Under the pieces are notes generated by a model. The model saw nothing but the letters and a program-made list of their open reading frames with translations. It had not been told where the DNA came from and did no database searches. Source: Alphaproteobacteria bacterium (GTDB lineage: Bacteria > Pseudomonadota > Alphaproteobacteria > CAAGCB01 > CAG-977). Taken from it: a stretch of DNA of 64,000 nucleotides. The position numbers and the translations under genes were made by a program. The stretch is from assembly GCA_017616015.1 (NCBI GenBank), contig JAFZYY010000001.1, positions 1 through 64,000 of the forward strand. The letters run 5' to 3'. This document shows, one piece after another, positions 25,222 to 34,968 of this stretch; the first letter of the stretch is position 1, and each line of letters begins with the position of its first letter.

Positions 25222-27490
25222 ATATGCTCTGATAACCGTTTTTTGTTTGATTTCCTCCGTTGTCATTGCTGCGGTCGAGCCGAAAAACGTCGTCGTTTTT
25301 TTCTTGCCGGCGGAACACTATAGTAAGGTCACTTCCGTGCAGGAAGCCGTTCCGACCGTTTTGCCGAAGGGGATTTCGGCGGGCATGAACGAAGACAATA
25401 TTTCACAAAAAGATCCTAATCAGCAAAAACACGGCATACCGACTAAAGTAGGCGTTTCATTGTATGACAAAGGCGGCATTCCCTTAGAGCAGGCGGCCAA
25501 TCAGATTGTAGTGCCGACCCGCGTTTTGATTTTGCCGCCGGAGGAACTTCGGGGAAAACAAAAGAAAAAATTTAAGCCGAAAACGCCGGAAAGCGTTTTA
25601 CCCGTCCAGCTTCGCATTTTTCCGATGACTCAGCCGGCAAAAGAAATAAAAAAAGCCGCGGAAGAACGCCTTGTGGTTTCGTTTACGCCGCTTAAACCGC
25701 CGGCGGACAATCGGAAAAGACGCCCCTTCAATACGGCGGAATGGACGGGCTGGATTCTGGGCGAGCTGGAAAAATGCAACATGAGAGCTTCGATTGTGTT
25801 GCCGACATTGTACTGGCTTTCCGCGAATATACGATTGACCGATAATAAAACAAGTTGCGATATGAAAGAGGCCGTGGCTGCCCATTTAAGAAAATGCCAC
25901 CCGTGGCCGGTTGTCTACTATACGCCGATTAATAACGATGTTCCCGTACACGCGGCCGTTCAAATGGCCGTGGAATATCTGGAAACGGATTTTGAAAGAA
26001 ACGACTGTCCGGCATTGAATTTAACAAAAATCAATTTTGAAAAAGTGGATTTTATGCGCGGCAGATTGAAAAGAGCCGATTTTTCAAAGTCTTATTTTCA
26101 GGAAGCTACTTTTGTTGATCTCGATTTATCGGACGCACTCTTTAATCAGGCGCTGATGGACAATGTTTTGTTCAGAAATGTGGATCTTTCTCGTGTTTCA
26201 TTTGAAAAAGCGCGCATGAAATACAGTCATTTCCATCGTTCGAAAGCGCCTTTTGCCAAATTTGACGATGCGGATTTGCAAAACGCGCAATTCAGAAATA
26301 TGGTCATGCCTCACAGTGTTTTTTCCGATGCCGTTTTGCAGAACACCGGCTGGCAGGACGTTCGGGCATACAGATTGCACGCGCCGCGCGCCGACTTTAC
26401 GATGTCCGGTTTTGATAATGTTATTTTGGATCAGATGCAGGCGGAAAAAGCCAATTTCGGAAAAGTATCCTGCAAAAACTGCGTGCTGAAAAACGCTGAT
26501 TTGGAAAACGCTTATTTCTACGGAGCTTTTTTTGAAGACACGTCGTTTAACGGAGCTCAGCTGTCGTATGCGGATTTTCGTTCGGTCGTTTTCGGAAGAG
26601 ATGTTTTTCTCGATGATGTAACCTTGTATAAAGCGAATTTCGGTAATGTGAATTTAAAACCGCTGTCCGATTTGCCGATTGAAAAGCTGACGCAAATGAA
26701 AATCGACAAAAAAACGCAGTTGCCCGAAGCTTTGGAACAGGAAAATACAGAAGCGTATGATGTTGCTTTGGACTCAGGGCAGATCGAACCCGCCGAAAGC
26801 GCGGATCGCTATATTTGTTCACAAAGGACATGCGAAGAGCGTTTGTTGGGACGGGCTTCCAATCAAAATCTGGCAGTTCGGGCGATGACGTTTTTAAGTA
26901 ATCCGAACGAAAAAACAGAAAATCAGATATGGGCTTTGTGTACAATCGGCTGTATCGCGAAAAAAGATAAAAGACTGGAAAATTCGCAGGTCGATATTTT
27001 AGCGGCGTTTATTAAACATAAAAGTCCCTGGGATTCGCAAAACGATTTGTTTAAGCCGTATTCGCCGTTGCCGCCCGAAGTTCAGATGGCGCTGTATATT
27101 CTGACGGATCCGGAAATTGAGCGCGATCTGGGGCACGATGTGAATTTAACCGGAACGGATCTGAGGACGGCGGATCTTTCAAAAGCGGATTTACGGAACG
27201 TCGATTTATCAGGATCGAATTTAGGCGGAACGAATTTAAGGCAAGCCAAAACGGATTTAACGCTTTCCCGATTTGATCAGGTCGTTATCGATCCGTTTAC
27301 CCGTTTTCCTAAGAATATGGGGTCTTTCAAGCGCTTTGAACTGCCGGATTCGATTACGCCGCCCTGGTGGAAACCGGCTAAGGTTCGCGTTTATAAGGAC
27401 GGAACGCATTTGTGGACGGTAACGACGGAAGTTATACCTTTTTCAGACGAATTTATAGCTCGCCCTGAAAAGGAATCGGAGAATAAATAA
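25205..27490 (+). CDS. Exported pentapeptide-repeat protein
   Basis: This 761-residue protein opens with a signal peptide (KYALITVFCLISSVVIAAVE), so it is probably periplasmic. An unclassified region (25-260) is followed by a long run of pentapeptide repeats of the A(D/N)LXX type (about 262-490: ADFSKSYFQEATF, ADLQNAQF, ANFGKVSCKNCVL) and a second short block near 640-685 (TDLRTADLSKADLRNVDLSG). These repeats form a right-handed beta-helix. A Cys-containing linker (CSQRTCEERLLG, CTIGCIAKK) lies between the blocks. The function is unknown; known pentapeptide proteins act as scaffolds or DNA mimics, and the signal peptide makes a DNA role unlikely. Overlaps both neighbours. Confidence 0.88.
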   Translation: MSTKIKYALITVFCLISSVVIAAVEPKNVVVFFLPAEHYSKVTSVQEAVPTVLPKGISAGMNEDNISQKDPNQQKHGIPTKVGVSLYDKGGIPLEQAANQIVVPTRVLILPPEELRGKQKKKFKPKTPESVLPVQLRIFPMTQPAKEIKKAAEERLVVSFTPLKPPADNRKRRPFNTAEWTGWILGELEKCNMRASIVLPTLYWLSANIRLTDNKTSCDMKEAVAAHLRKCHPWPVVYYTPINNDVPVHAAVQMAVEYLETDFERNDCPALNLTKINFEKVDFMRGRLKRADFSKSYFQEATFVDLDLSDALFNQALMDNVLFRNVDLSRVSFEKARMKYSHFHRSKAPFAKFDDADLQNAQFRNMVMPHSVFSDAVLQNTGWQDVRAYRLHAPRADFTMSGFDNVILDQMQAEKANFGKVSCKNCVLKNADLENAYFYGAFFEDTSFNGAQLSYADFRSVVFGRDVFLDDVTLYKANFGNVNLKPLSDLPIEKLTQMKIDKKTQLPEALEQENTEAYDVALDSGQIEPAESADRYICSQRTCEERLLGRASNQNLAVRAMTFLSNPNEKTENQIWALCTIGCIAKKDKRLENSQVDILAAFIKHKSPWDSQNDLFKPYSPLPPEVQMALYILTDPEIERDLGHDVNLTGTDLRTADLSKADLRNVDLSGSNLGGTNLRQAKTDLTLSRFDQVVIDPFTRFPKNMGSFKRFELPDSITPPWWKPAKVRVYKDGTHLWTVTTEVIPFSDEFIARPEKESENK

Positions 27491-28545
27491 TGAAGTCTGC
27501 TCTAATATTTTTCGGGACTTTTCTGTTATCGGTATTTTCTGCTCGGGCACAGGACGCTGATATTGACGTGTTGCGAGCCAGAGCCAAAAACGGCGATATT
27601 GAAGCGGCGACCGCGCTCGGAAAACATTATTTCGAAATGGAAAAGAATTTGGGAAAAGCCGAACTCTGGGTTAAAGCGGCGGCAGATGCCGGTAATGCGG
27701 AAGCGCAATATTATCTGGCAAGAATATATGACGCTTCAACGGACGGGTTGCACCCGAACAAGGAAATCGTGTCCGTTTTGGAAAAGTCCGCGAATCAGGG
27801 ATTTGCTCCGGCGCAGGTAATGTTGGGCAGGATTTACCAGTTCGGTCGCCGAGGCATTCCCAAGGATTTGAAAAAATCCAAGATATGGTACGAAATGGCG
27901 GCGGCCAAAGGCGCCAATGAAGCCATGACTCAGTTAAACGTCATTTATAAACAGTCCAGAAAATCAAACGCGAAGGCGTTAACGGCTAATGAAAATGTCG
28001 AATGGTTGGAATTGGGCGCCAAACAGGGAAACGCCGAAGCCGCTTTGACATTGGGCGAGATGGCTGAAACGGGACGGGGCGTGCCCCGGGACTTGAAGCG
28101 CGCTGCGGAATTATATCAGATCGCCGCCGAAACGGGACTGGTTCAGGGCGAAGCCGCTTTGGGAAAATTGTATGCCAACGGAGAAGGCGTTCCTCAGGAT
28201 AACGAAAAAGCGATCTTTTGGCTGACAAAAGCGGCGGAGCAGGGCTACGTTGAAGCTCAAAGAAAGCTGGCTTCCGTTTATACGTATCAGTACCCCGATC
28301 CGGCGCAGGCTTACGCGTGGCAGGTGATTTCTTTGTCGGCTTTATTTCCGAACGCCGCCGATTTAGTGCAAGTCTCTCCTGATTTGGAGAGGCTGTTGCG
28401 CTCTATGACGCCCGATCAGATTAAAGACGGGCAGTCGCTGGCTGCTAAGGTGGTCGAAAAAATCAAGAAAAATAAAAAAGAACAGGAAGAACAGCAAAAG
28501 AAACAAATGGAACACATGCGCCGTTACGAAAAAGGGATTCCTTAA
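27490..28545 (+). CDS. Exported Sel1-repeat protein
   Basis: This 351-residue protein has a signal peptide (ALIFFGTFLLSVFSARAQ) and six or seven Sel1-like repeats of about 36 residues, for example GNAEAQYYLARIYD, GFAPAQVMLGRIYQFG, GNAEAALTLGEMAETG and GLVQGEAALGKLYANG. The C-terminus is a charged Lys/Glu/Gln helix. Sel1 repeats mediate protein-protein contacts, often in the periplasm. Its ATG overlaps the stop of the pentapeptide gene by one base, so the two are translated together. A strong terminator ends the operon. Confidence 0.9.
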   Translation: MKSALIFFGTFLLSVFSARAQDADIDVLRARAKNGDIEAATALGKHYFEMEKNLGKAELWVKAAADAGNAEAQYYLARIYDASTDGLHPNKEIVSVLEKSANQGFAPAQVMLGRIYQFGRRGIPKDLKKSKIWYEMAAAKGANEAMTQLNVIYKQSRKSNAKALTANENVEWLELGAKQGNAEAALTLGEMAETGRGVPRDLKRAAELYQIAAETGLVQGEAALGKLYANGEGVPQDNEKAIFWLTKAAEQGYVEAQRKLASVYTYQYPDPAQAYAWQVISLSALFPNAADLVQVSPDLERLLRSMTPDQIKDGQSLAAKVVEKIKKNKKEQEEQQKKQMEHMRRYEKGIP

Positions 28546-28548
28546 AAC

Positions 28549-28582
28549 ATTTAAAAAGCCTCGATAACGAGGCTTTTTAAAT
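28549..28582. terminator. Bidirectional terminator
   Basis: A perfect 15-bp stem (28549-28563 with 28568-28582), with an ATAA loop and A/T runs on both sides, lies between the Sel1 gene and elbB, which are convergent. Confidence 0.92.
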
Positions 28583-28584
28583 AT

Positions 28585-29241
28585 TTATTTCAGCATTTCC
28601 ATCAAGTCTTTGACGGCATTGGTCGTGCTCTGCGCCACTTCTTTCAGACTTTTATCCAACATGTAGCAGGGCGTCGTGATGATTTTATTTCTCCTGTCTA
28701 TGCAAACCTGTGCCGCCGAACAGATTTCCGGCGTGCCGCCCATTGCTTTAATCGCCAGACACATTTCCGGATCGTTTCCGATCGTCACGGTAACGTTGCC
28801 TAAAATGCGGACGATCAATACCGGCGCGATACATAAAGCGACAATCGGTTTCCCGGCCGCGTGCATTTCTTTGACAACGCGTTCGACGTCAGGGTGGACG
28901 GAACAATCTTTGCCGTGATTTGCAAAATCGCATAAATTCAGGACGGCACCCATTCCGCCGGGGAAAAGAACGGCATCGAAATCGGCCGTTTTGAACGAAC
29001 TCAGCAAAGAAATGTCTCCGCGGGCGATTCTGGCGGCTTCCGCCGGCATGCGCCTGATTTCATTTGAAGGCTGTTTTGTCGCGTGGTTCATGACGACTCT
29101 TTGTTCGCCCTGAGGCGCAAAACAATGATAAACGCCGCCTTGTTGCTCAATCGCAAGCATAGAGGTAACGGCTTCGTGAATTTCGGATCCGTCCATAACG
29201 CCGCAGCCCGATAAAACAACGGCGATTTTTTTCTTTTCCAT
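28585..29241 (-). CDS. elbB: ElbB, DJ-1/PfpI-like glyoxalase
   Basis: This 218-residue protein of the DJ-1/PfpI fold matches ElbB (sigma cross-reacting protein 27A): LSGCGVMDGSEIHE at 10-23, LFPGGMGAV at 92-100, and the nucleophile elbow with Cys137 in ALCIAP. It has glyoxalase III-type activity in E. coli and was linked to isoprenoid synthesis. It is monocistronic, divergent from thrC. The isoprenoid link is worth noting because squalene genes are close by, but they are not in the same operon. Confidence 0.93.
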   Translation of the reverse strand: MEKKKIAVVLSGCGVMDGSEIHEAVTSMLAIEQQGGVYHCFAPQGEQRVVMNHATKQPSNEIRRMPAEAARIARGDISLLSSFKTADFDAVLFPGGMGAVLNLCDFANHGKDCSVHPDVERVVKEMHAAGKPIVALCIAPVLIVRILGNVTVTIGNDPEMCLAIKAMGGTPEICSAAQVCIDRRNKIITTPCYMLDKSLKEVAQSTTNAVKDLMEMLK

Positions 29242-29344
29242 ATTAAATTCTTCCTTATAAAGATGAAAATCTTTGATATTGTAATTATATACGAGTTGTA
29301 TTTATATACAATAAGCGCGAAGTATATTTTTAACGGAGAAAATT

Positions 29345-30739
29345 GTGAAATACATCAGTACACGCGGCAAATCTCCCGCTATTGATTTCGAAGATGTTTT
29401 ATTGGCAGGATTGGCTCCGGACGGCGGACTGTACGTTCCCGAAAACTATCCGCAGTTTTCCAGAGAGCAAATGCGCAAAATGCGTTCGTTGTCTTATTCC
29501 GAATTGGCGGCGGAAATCATGGCTCCCTTTACCGAAGGGTATTTAAGCAAAAGCGATCTGGCGGAAATGGCCAAAGAAGCTTACGGCAATTTTTCTCATT
29601 CCGCGGTAGCTCCGTTAAAGCAGATAGGGGACGGTTTATGGGTGATGGAGCTGTTTTACGGGCCGACTCTGGCATTTAAAGATTATGCTTTGCAAATCGT
29701 CGGCCGAATGTTCGATACCGTTTTGAAACGATCGAACAAGCATATCACGATTTTGGGCGCAACATCGGGAGATACCGGATCCGCCGCGATTGAAGCCTGC
29801 AAAGGTTGCCCGAATCTCGACGTGTTTATTTTGCACCCTCATAACCGGGTTTCGGAAGTACAGCGCCGGCAAATGACAACGACGCGCGCTTCGAACATTT
29901 ATAATATCGCTTTGGAAGGAACTTTTGACGACTGCCAGGCGATAGTCAAAGCGTTGTTCGCCGATGAAGTTTTCCGTGAAAAACAGTGCTTGTCCGCGGT
30001 AAATTCCATTAACTGGGCCAGAATTATGGCTCAGGTCGTCTATTATTTCCATGCAGCTCTGGCTTTGGGCGCGCCCGATCGGGAAGTTTCTTTCGCCGTT
30101 CCGACCGGTAATTTCGGCAATATTTTTGCCGGTTATGTCGCCAAGCGTATGGGATTGTCTGTCAGAAAACTGGTTCTGGGATCCAATGAAAACGATATTC
30201 TGCCCCGTTTTCTGAAAACGGGCGTTATGGAAAAACGCGAAGTGAAACCGTCCATCAGCCCGTCAATGGATATTCAGGTGTCTTCCAATTTTGAAAGGCT
30301 TTTGTTCGATGTTTTCGATCGCAATGCCGCGGAAGTTTCCCGTCTGATGGAAAAATTCAAGTATGAAAGGATTTACAGCGTCAAGCCGGAAATTCTGAAT
30401 CGAATCCAAAATATTATTTCCGGAACAAGCTGCTCCGATAACGAAACGAAAGATCAAATCCGGAAAGTTTATACGGCTACAAATGAAATTGTCGATCCTC
30501 ATTCTGCCATCGGCTTTGCCGCTGCGGAAAAATTCTATGAGAAAGAGGCGCCGACCGTCGTTCTGTCAACGGCTCACCCGTCTAAGTTTCCGATTGCCGT
30601 GCGCGAAGCGATAGGCATAACGCCCGCGTTGCCGTCCAAATTATCCGACCTGATGACCAGACGCGAAAACTTTACGGTTTTGCCGAATACGCCGGACGCG
30701 ATTAAATACTTTATCGAAACGGCTCAAAGAAAGGCTTGA
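29345..30739 (+). CDS. thrC: Threonine synthase
   Basis: This PLP enzyme turns O-phosphohomoserine into threonine. The 464-residue length and the N-terminal ISTRGKSP...LAPDGGLYVPE fit the long proteobacterial form. The PLP lysine is Lys112 in AFKDYALQ, and the phosphate-binding region is GATSGDTGSAA. A TTG at 30736 and an ATG at 30745 for the next gene lie at its end, so thrC and the M16 peptidase form an operon, an order common in alphaproteobacteria. Confidence 0.97.
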   Translation: MKYISTRGKSPAIDFEDVLLAGLAPDGGLYVPENYPQFSREQMRKMRSLSYSELAAEIMAPFTEGYLSKSDLAEMAKEAYGNFSHSAVAPLKQIGDGLWVMELFYGPTLAFKDYALQIVGRMFDTVLKRSNKHITILGATSGDTGSAAIEACKGCPNLDVFILHPHNRVSEVQRRQMTTTRASNIYNIALEGTFDDCQAIVKALFADEVFREKQCLSAVNSINWARIMAQVVYYFHAALALGAPDREVSFAVPTGNFGNIFAGYVAKRMGLSVRKLVLGSNENDILPRFLKTGVMEKREVKPSISPSMDIQVSSNFERLLFDVFDRNAAEVSRLMEKFKYERIYSVKPEILNRIQNIISGTSCSDNETKDQIRKVYTATNEIVDPHSAIGFAAAEKFYEKEAPTVVLSTAHPSKFPIAVREAIGITPALPSKLSDLMTRRENFTVLPNTPDAIKYFIETAQRKA

Positions 30740-30744
30740 AATCA

Positions 30745-32004
30745 ATGACAAAACAAATGACTGTTCTGCCGAACGGAATGCGTGTCGTCACGGATACGAT
30801 GGACGAGCTGGACACGGTGGCTTTGGGCGTGTGGGTCGGCGTCGGCGCGATGTACGAGCCGGCCGAAATCAACGGTATTTCTCATTTATTGGAGCACATG
30901 GCATTTAAAGGGACGACGACCAGAACGGCGCGTCAGATCGCCGAGGAAATCGAAAACGTCGGCGGATATATCAACGCGTGCACGTCGCGGGAAACGACCT
31001 CTTTCTATATCAAAGTCTTGAAAGAGGATACGGCGCTGGCCGTCGATATTCTGGCGGATATTTTGCAGAACTCGACCTTCGATCCGGAAGAATTCGCGCG
31101 GGAAAAAACGGTCGTTTTGCAGGAAATCAGTCAGTCTAACGACACGCCGGACGATATAGTCTTTGATTATTTTCAGGAATGCGCTTTCCCGGATCAGCCG
31201 GTGGGTCGCCCTGTTTTGGGGACGGTTGAAACGGTCACGGGAATCAGTCGGGAAACGCTTGATTCGTATATGAAAACGAACTATACGCCCAAAAGAATGG
31301 TGGCGGCGGCCAGTGGTAAAATCAACCATGAGGACTTCGTCCGCCTGATTGAAAAATCCTTCGGTTCGATGACGGACAAACAAGGCTTGACCGCGCCGGA
31401 TCCCGTTTATCGGGGAGGCGAAACGCGCAAAGAAAAGCCGTTGGAACAGGTCAATCTGGTTTTGGGTTTTCCGGGCGTTTCGATTTTTGACGACGAGTAC
31501 TATACGGCGCACGTTCTTTCCACCGTTTTCGGCGGGGGCATGTCGTCGCGTCTGTTTCAGGAAATCCGCGAAAAGCGCGGTCTTGTTTATACCGTTTATT
31601 CTTTTAACGCGGCGGCGACGAAAGGCGGCTTGTTCGGCATTTACGCCGGCACGGGCGAAGAGGAAACGGCGGAACTGATGCCGGCCGTTTGCGATGAGAT
31701 TCTGAAAATCAGAAACGAAAAAATTTCAGATGAAGAATTAATCCGCGCAAAAGCGCAGCTGAAAGCGGGCGTTCTGATGTCTTTGGAACACCCGACGGCG
31801 CGTTGCGAACAAAACGCCGCGCACTTGCTGACGTTCGGCAGATTGCTTGAGAAGGAAGAAATTCTGGGAAAAATAGCGTCCGTGACGGTTGAAGACGTGC
31901 AGTCTTTGGCCGAAAAGATTTTTTCTCAAAAACCCGCTTTGGCAAGCCTTGGTCCCGTAACGCACGTCATGCCGTATGATAAATTGGTATCGGTATTGAA
32001 ATAG
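30745..32004 (+). CDS. M16 zinc peptidase (mitochondrial processing peptidase beta-like)
   Basis: This 419-residue peptidase has the inverted zinc motif HLLEH (47-51) with the distal ligand Glu127 in the segment REKTVVLQEI, 76 residues on, as expected. The glycine-rich loop GGGMSSRLFQEIREKRGLVY is also present. It is the bacterial counterpart of the mitochondrial processing peptidase and degrades or processes peptides. I choose ATG 30745 over a TTG at 30736. No signal peptide is seen, so it is cytosolic. Confidence 0.95.
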   Translation: MTKQMTVLPNGMRVVTDTMDELDTVALGVWVGVGAMYEPAEINGISHLLEHMAFKGTTTRTARQIAEEIENVGGYINACTSRETTSFYIKVLKEDTALAVDILADILQNSTFDPEEFAREKTVVLQEISQSNDTPDDIVFDYFQECAFPDQPVGRPVLGTVETVTGISRETLDSYMKTNYTPKRMVAAASGKINHEDFVRLIEKSFGSMTDKQGLTAPDPVYRGGETRKEKPLEQVNLVLGFPGVSIFDDEYYTAHVLSTVFGGGMSSRLFQEIREKRGLVYTVYSFNAAATKGGLFGIYAGTGEEETAELMPAVCDEILKIRNEKISDEELIRAKAQLKAGVLMSLEHPTARCEQNAAHLLTFGRLLEKEEILGKIASVTVEDVQSLAEKIFSQKPALASLGPVTHVMPYDKLVSVLK

Positions 32005-32015
32005 CGGAGGCGGCA

Positions 32016-32204
32016 ATGGATCGGAATGACGAAATTCTGATGCAGATGACGGCAATCGGCAATACGTTGAAAGTGACGGCGATTCATGTGCCGACGGGGA
32101 CGGAGGTTTCTTTTATGGCTCCCAAGAACACGCCGATGCTGTCTTTGAAAATGATGGCCAGAAAAAAATTGGAATATGTCATTAAAAAGAACAATCAATC
32201 CTAG
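32016..32204 (+). CDS. Small conserved protein (DUF6898-like)
   Basis: The 62-residue product reads LKVTAIHVPTGTEVSFMAPKNTP followed by a basic helix (RKKLEYVIKK). This resembles the short alphaproteobacterial DUF6898 proteins, but I cannot check. GGAGG lies 9 nt before the ATG and the gene follows the M16 peptidase by 11 nt, so it is in the same operon. Function unknown. Confidence 0.75.
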   Translation: MDRNDEILMQMTAIGNTLKVTAIHVPTGTEVSFMAPKNTPMLSLKMMARKKLEYVIKKNNQS

Positions 32205-32261
32205 TCAAAATCGTTTGATTGTGCTACTAAACATCAAAAATATGCTGAAAGGAATTTTATT

Positions 32262-32702
32262 ATGGCTGAAAAGATTGCTCTCGCTTCGGATCACGGCGGT
32301 TTTGATTTAAAAAATTTATTGGTCGAAAAATTGAAAAAAGACGGTTACGACGTTCTGGATTTGGGAACGCATACCAAAGAGTCCGTCGATTATCCGGATA
32401 TCGCGGCTTTGATGGCCGACGCGATCAAAGAGGGAAAAGCCGACCGCGGCATTTTGTTGTGCGGCACGGGAATCGGAATCAGCATTGTCGCCAACCGCTT
32501 TCCGTTTATCCGCGCGGCTTTGGTGCATGACGCGTTCGGTGCCAGACTGTGCCGTCAGCATAACAACGCCAATGTTCTGGTTCTGGGCGGCCGGACAACC
32601 GGCGTCGAAGTCGCTTATGAATGCGCGGATATTTTCTTAAAGACGGATTTCCTGGGCGATCGCCATGCCCGCCGCGTCGAAAAATTGTCTCATATGTGCT
32701 GA
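32262..32702 (+). CDS. rpiB: Ribose-5-phosphate isomerase B
   Basis: This 146-residue RpiB/LacAB family enzyme interconverts ribose 5-phosphate and ribulose 5-phosphate. [10 protein letters not shown] (8-17) and [10 protein letters not shown], with the active-site Cys, are diagnostic. AAAGGA precedes the ATG. It lies 14 nt upstream of glyA and forms the common alphaproteobacterial rpiB-glyA-nrdR string. Confidence 0.97.
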   Translation: MAEKIALASDHGGFDLKNLLVEKLKKDGYDVLDLGTHTKESVDYPDIAALMADAIKEGKADRGILLCGTGIGISIVANRFPFIRAALVHDAFGARLCRQHNNANVLVLGGRTTGVEVAYECADIFLKTDFLGDRHARRVEKLSHMC

Positions 32703-32716
32703 AAGGAAACGACAGA

Positions 32717-34003
32717 ATGACAAACCCGTTTTTCACAACCTCTTTAAAGCAGGCGGATCCCGATTTGTATGACGGCATTTTGAAAGAATTGCACCGTCAG
32801 CAAAATCAGATTGAACTGATTGCTTCCGAAAACATCGTTTCCAAAGCCGTTCTGGAAGCGCAGGGCACGATTTTAACGAACAAGTATGCTGAAGGTTATT
32901 CCGGCAAGCGTTACTACGGCGGCTGCGAGTTCGTCGATATTGCCGAAGATCTGGCAATCGAACGGGCTAAAAAACTGTTTGATGCCGAATTCGTTAATGT
33001 GCAGCCTCATTCCGGCGCGCAGGCAAACGGCGCCGTTCAGTTAGCTTTGTTGCAGCCGGGCGACACGCTGATGGGCATGTCTTTGGACGCCGGCGGTCAT
33101 TTGACGCACGGGGCGGCTCCGGCGCTGTCGGGGAAGTGGTTTAATTCCGTTCAGTACGGCGTGCGCAAGGAAGACGGTTTGATAGATTTTGAGCAGGTTG
33201 AACGTCTGGCTAAAGAAAACAAGCCGAAATTGATTATCGCAGGCGGTTCCGCGTATCCCCGCACGGTCGATTTCGCAAAATTCAGAGCGATAGCCGATGA
33301 AGTCGGCGCGATTTTAATGGTGGATATGGCGCATTTTGCGGGGCTGGTCGCCGGCGGCGTGCATGAAAATCCGCTGAAATACGCTGACATCGTAACAACG
33401 ACGACTCACAAGACTTTGCGCGGTCCCCGCGGCGGCATGATTTTGACCAACCGCGAAGATCTGGCCAAGAAAATCAATTCGGCGGTTTTCCCCGGACTGC
33501 AGGGCGGGCCTTTGATGCACGTTATTGCGGCTAAAGCGGTCGCTTTGGGTGAAGCGTTGAAGCCCGAGTTTAAAGAATATGCCAAAAATGTCGTTGCGAA
33601 CGCGAAAGTTTTAGGCGAAACGCTGATGGCTCGCGGATTGAATTTGGTGTCCGGCGGAACGGACACGCATCTGGTGCTGGTCGATCTGCGTTCCAAGCAC
33701 GTGACCGGCAAACAGGCGGCAAAAAGTCTGGAGTTGGCTCATATGACCTGCAACAAAAACGGCATTCCGTTCGATCCGGAAAAACCGACGGTGACTTCCG
33801 GCATTCGTTTGGGAACGCCGGCGGGGACGACGCGCGGCTTTAAAGCCGAGGAATTCAAGCTGATCGCCAATCTGATAGGCGACGTTCTGGACGGCTTGTC
33901 CGCCAATCCAGACGACAATTCGGTCGCTGAAGAAAAAGCTAAGGCAAAAGTGTTGGAATTGTGCGCCCGCTTCCCGATTTACGAAGGTCTGATGGAGGAA
34001 TAA
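32717..34003 (+). CDS. glyA: Serine hydroxymethyltransferase
   Basis: This PLP enzyme makes glycine and methylene-THF from serine. The chosen ATG (32717, after AAAGGA) gives 428 residues, the usual length; the open frame upstream lies inside rpiB. The PLP lysine is Lys232 in [14 protein letters not shown], and the N-terminal LIASENIVS and [11 protein letters not shown] segments are diagnostic. It feeds one-carbon units to enzymes such as TrmFO. The stop codon touches the nrdR ATG. Confidence 0.98.
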   Translation: MTNPFFTTSLKQADPDLYDGILKELHRQQNQIELIASENIVSKAVLEAQGTILTNKYAEGYSGKRYYGGCEFVDIAEDLAIERAKKLFDAEFVNVQPHSGAQANGAVQLALLQPGDTLMGMSLDAGGHLTHGAAPALSGKWFNSVQYGVRKEDGLIDFEQVERLAKENKPKLIIAGGSAYPRTVDFAKFRAIADEVGAILMVDMAHFAGLVAGGVHENPLKYADIVTTTTHKTLRGPRGGMILTNREDLAKKINSAVFPGLQGGPLMHVIAAKAVALGEALKPEFKEYAKNVVANAKVLGETLMARGLNLVSGGTDTHLVLVDLRSKHVTGKQAAKSLELAHMTCNKNGIPFDPEKPTVTSGIRLGTPAGTTRGFKAEEFKLIANLIGDVLDGLSANPDDNSVAEEKAKAKVLELCARFPIYEGLMEE

Positions 34004-34504
34004 ATGCGCTGTCCGTTTTGCGGCTTCGAGGAAACGCAGGTCAAAGATTCCCGCCCCAGCGAAGATAATTCCGCCATTCGCCGCCGACGCTTTTGTCCGG
34101 CGTGCGGATCGCGTTTTACGACGTTTGAGCGCGTCCAGCTGCGGGAACTGACGGTGATTAAAAAGGATAAAAGCAAGACGCCGTTCGATCGCGACAAATT
34201 GCAACGATCCATTACGATCGCGGTCAGAAAGCGTCCGATCAGCTCGGAGCAGGTCGAATTGATCGTCAACAGCATTCAGCGCCAGCTGGAAGTTTCCGGA
34301 GAAAACGAAATCCCTTCCGGTCAAATCGGCGAAATGGTGATGGAAGCTTTGTCCGGTCTTGATCCTGTGGCGTATGTGCGCTTTGCTTCGGTTTACCGCG
34401 ATTTTAGAGAAGCCAAAGACTTTAAAGCGTTTATCAGCAGTCTGGAAGCCGTCGCGGAAGCCGGCCCGTTGGAAGGAAAAGAAAATGTCAAAAATGAAAA
34501 CTAA
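34004..34504 (+). CDS. nrdR: Transcriptional repressor NrdR
   Basis: This 166-residue regulator of ribonucleotide reductase genes has an N-terminal zinc ribbon (Cys3, Cys6, Cys31, Cys34) and an ATP-cone domain (about 49-139). It binds NrdR boxes when dATP is high. Its ATG follows the glyA stop with no gap, and nusB starts 20 nt inside its end. In many alphaproteobacteria riboflavin genes stand between nrdR and nusB; they are absent here. Confidence 0.97.
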   Translation: MRCPFCGFEETQVKDSRPSEDNSAIRRRRFCPACGSRFTTFERVQLRELTVIKKDKSKTPFDRDKLQRSITIAVRKRPISSEQVELIVNSIQRQLEVSGENEIPSGQIGEMVMEALSGLDPVAYVRFASVYRDFREAKDFKAFISSLEAVAEAGPLEGKENVKNEN

Positions 34505-34964
34505 CCGCAGCTCGTCCCGCTTGGCCGCGGCGCAAGCGCTGTATCAATACGCTTTCGGCGAAAAGACGATAGATGAAATCGCGCGCGAATTCATAACGGG
34601 CTCTGTCGGCCGGGAAGTCATTGACGAAAACGAACTGACGGGAGAGGAAACTTTTGTTCCCGTTATGCCGGCCGAGCCGACGCTGTTTGCGGGAATCCTG
34701 TCCTCGTATGCCGAAAATGCCGATCAAATCAATGAAATGGTAAACTCTTCGTTTAACGAGGAATGGCCGGCGGAGCGCGTGGAATTGACTTTGAAAGCGA
34801 TTTTGCAGGCGGGCGTTGCCGAACTGATGGCTTTTCCCGAAACGCCGACGGCGATCATTATCACGGAATATCTTGATTTGACAAAGAGCTTCTACGGCGC
34901 GCCCGAAATCAAGGTCGTCAACGGCATTTTGGATAAGCTGGCCAAAATTCTGCGCGAAGAATAA
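34485..34964 (+). CDS. nusB: Transcription antitermination factor NusB
   Basis: This 159-residue, all-helical protein assists rRNA antitermination together with NusE. The start at 34485 follows GGAAGGA at 34471-34477, inside nrdR; the frame open upstream of it has no family similarity. Typical segments are [15 protein letters not shown] and [30 protein letters not shown]. It is the last gene of the rpiB-glyA-nrdR-nusB string. Confidence 0.94.
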   Translation: MSKMKTNRSSSRLAAAQALYQYAFGEKTIDEIAREFITGSVGREVIDENELTGEETFVPVMPAEPTLFAGILSSYAENADQINEMVNSSFNEEWPAERVELTLKAILQAGVAELMAFPETPTAIIITEYLDLTKSFYGAPEIKVVNGILDKLAKILREE

Positions 34965-34968
34965 TCGC

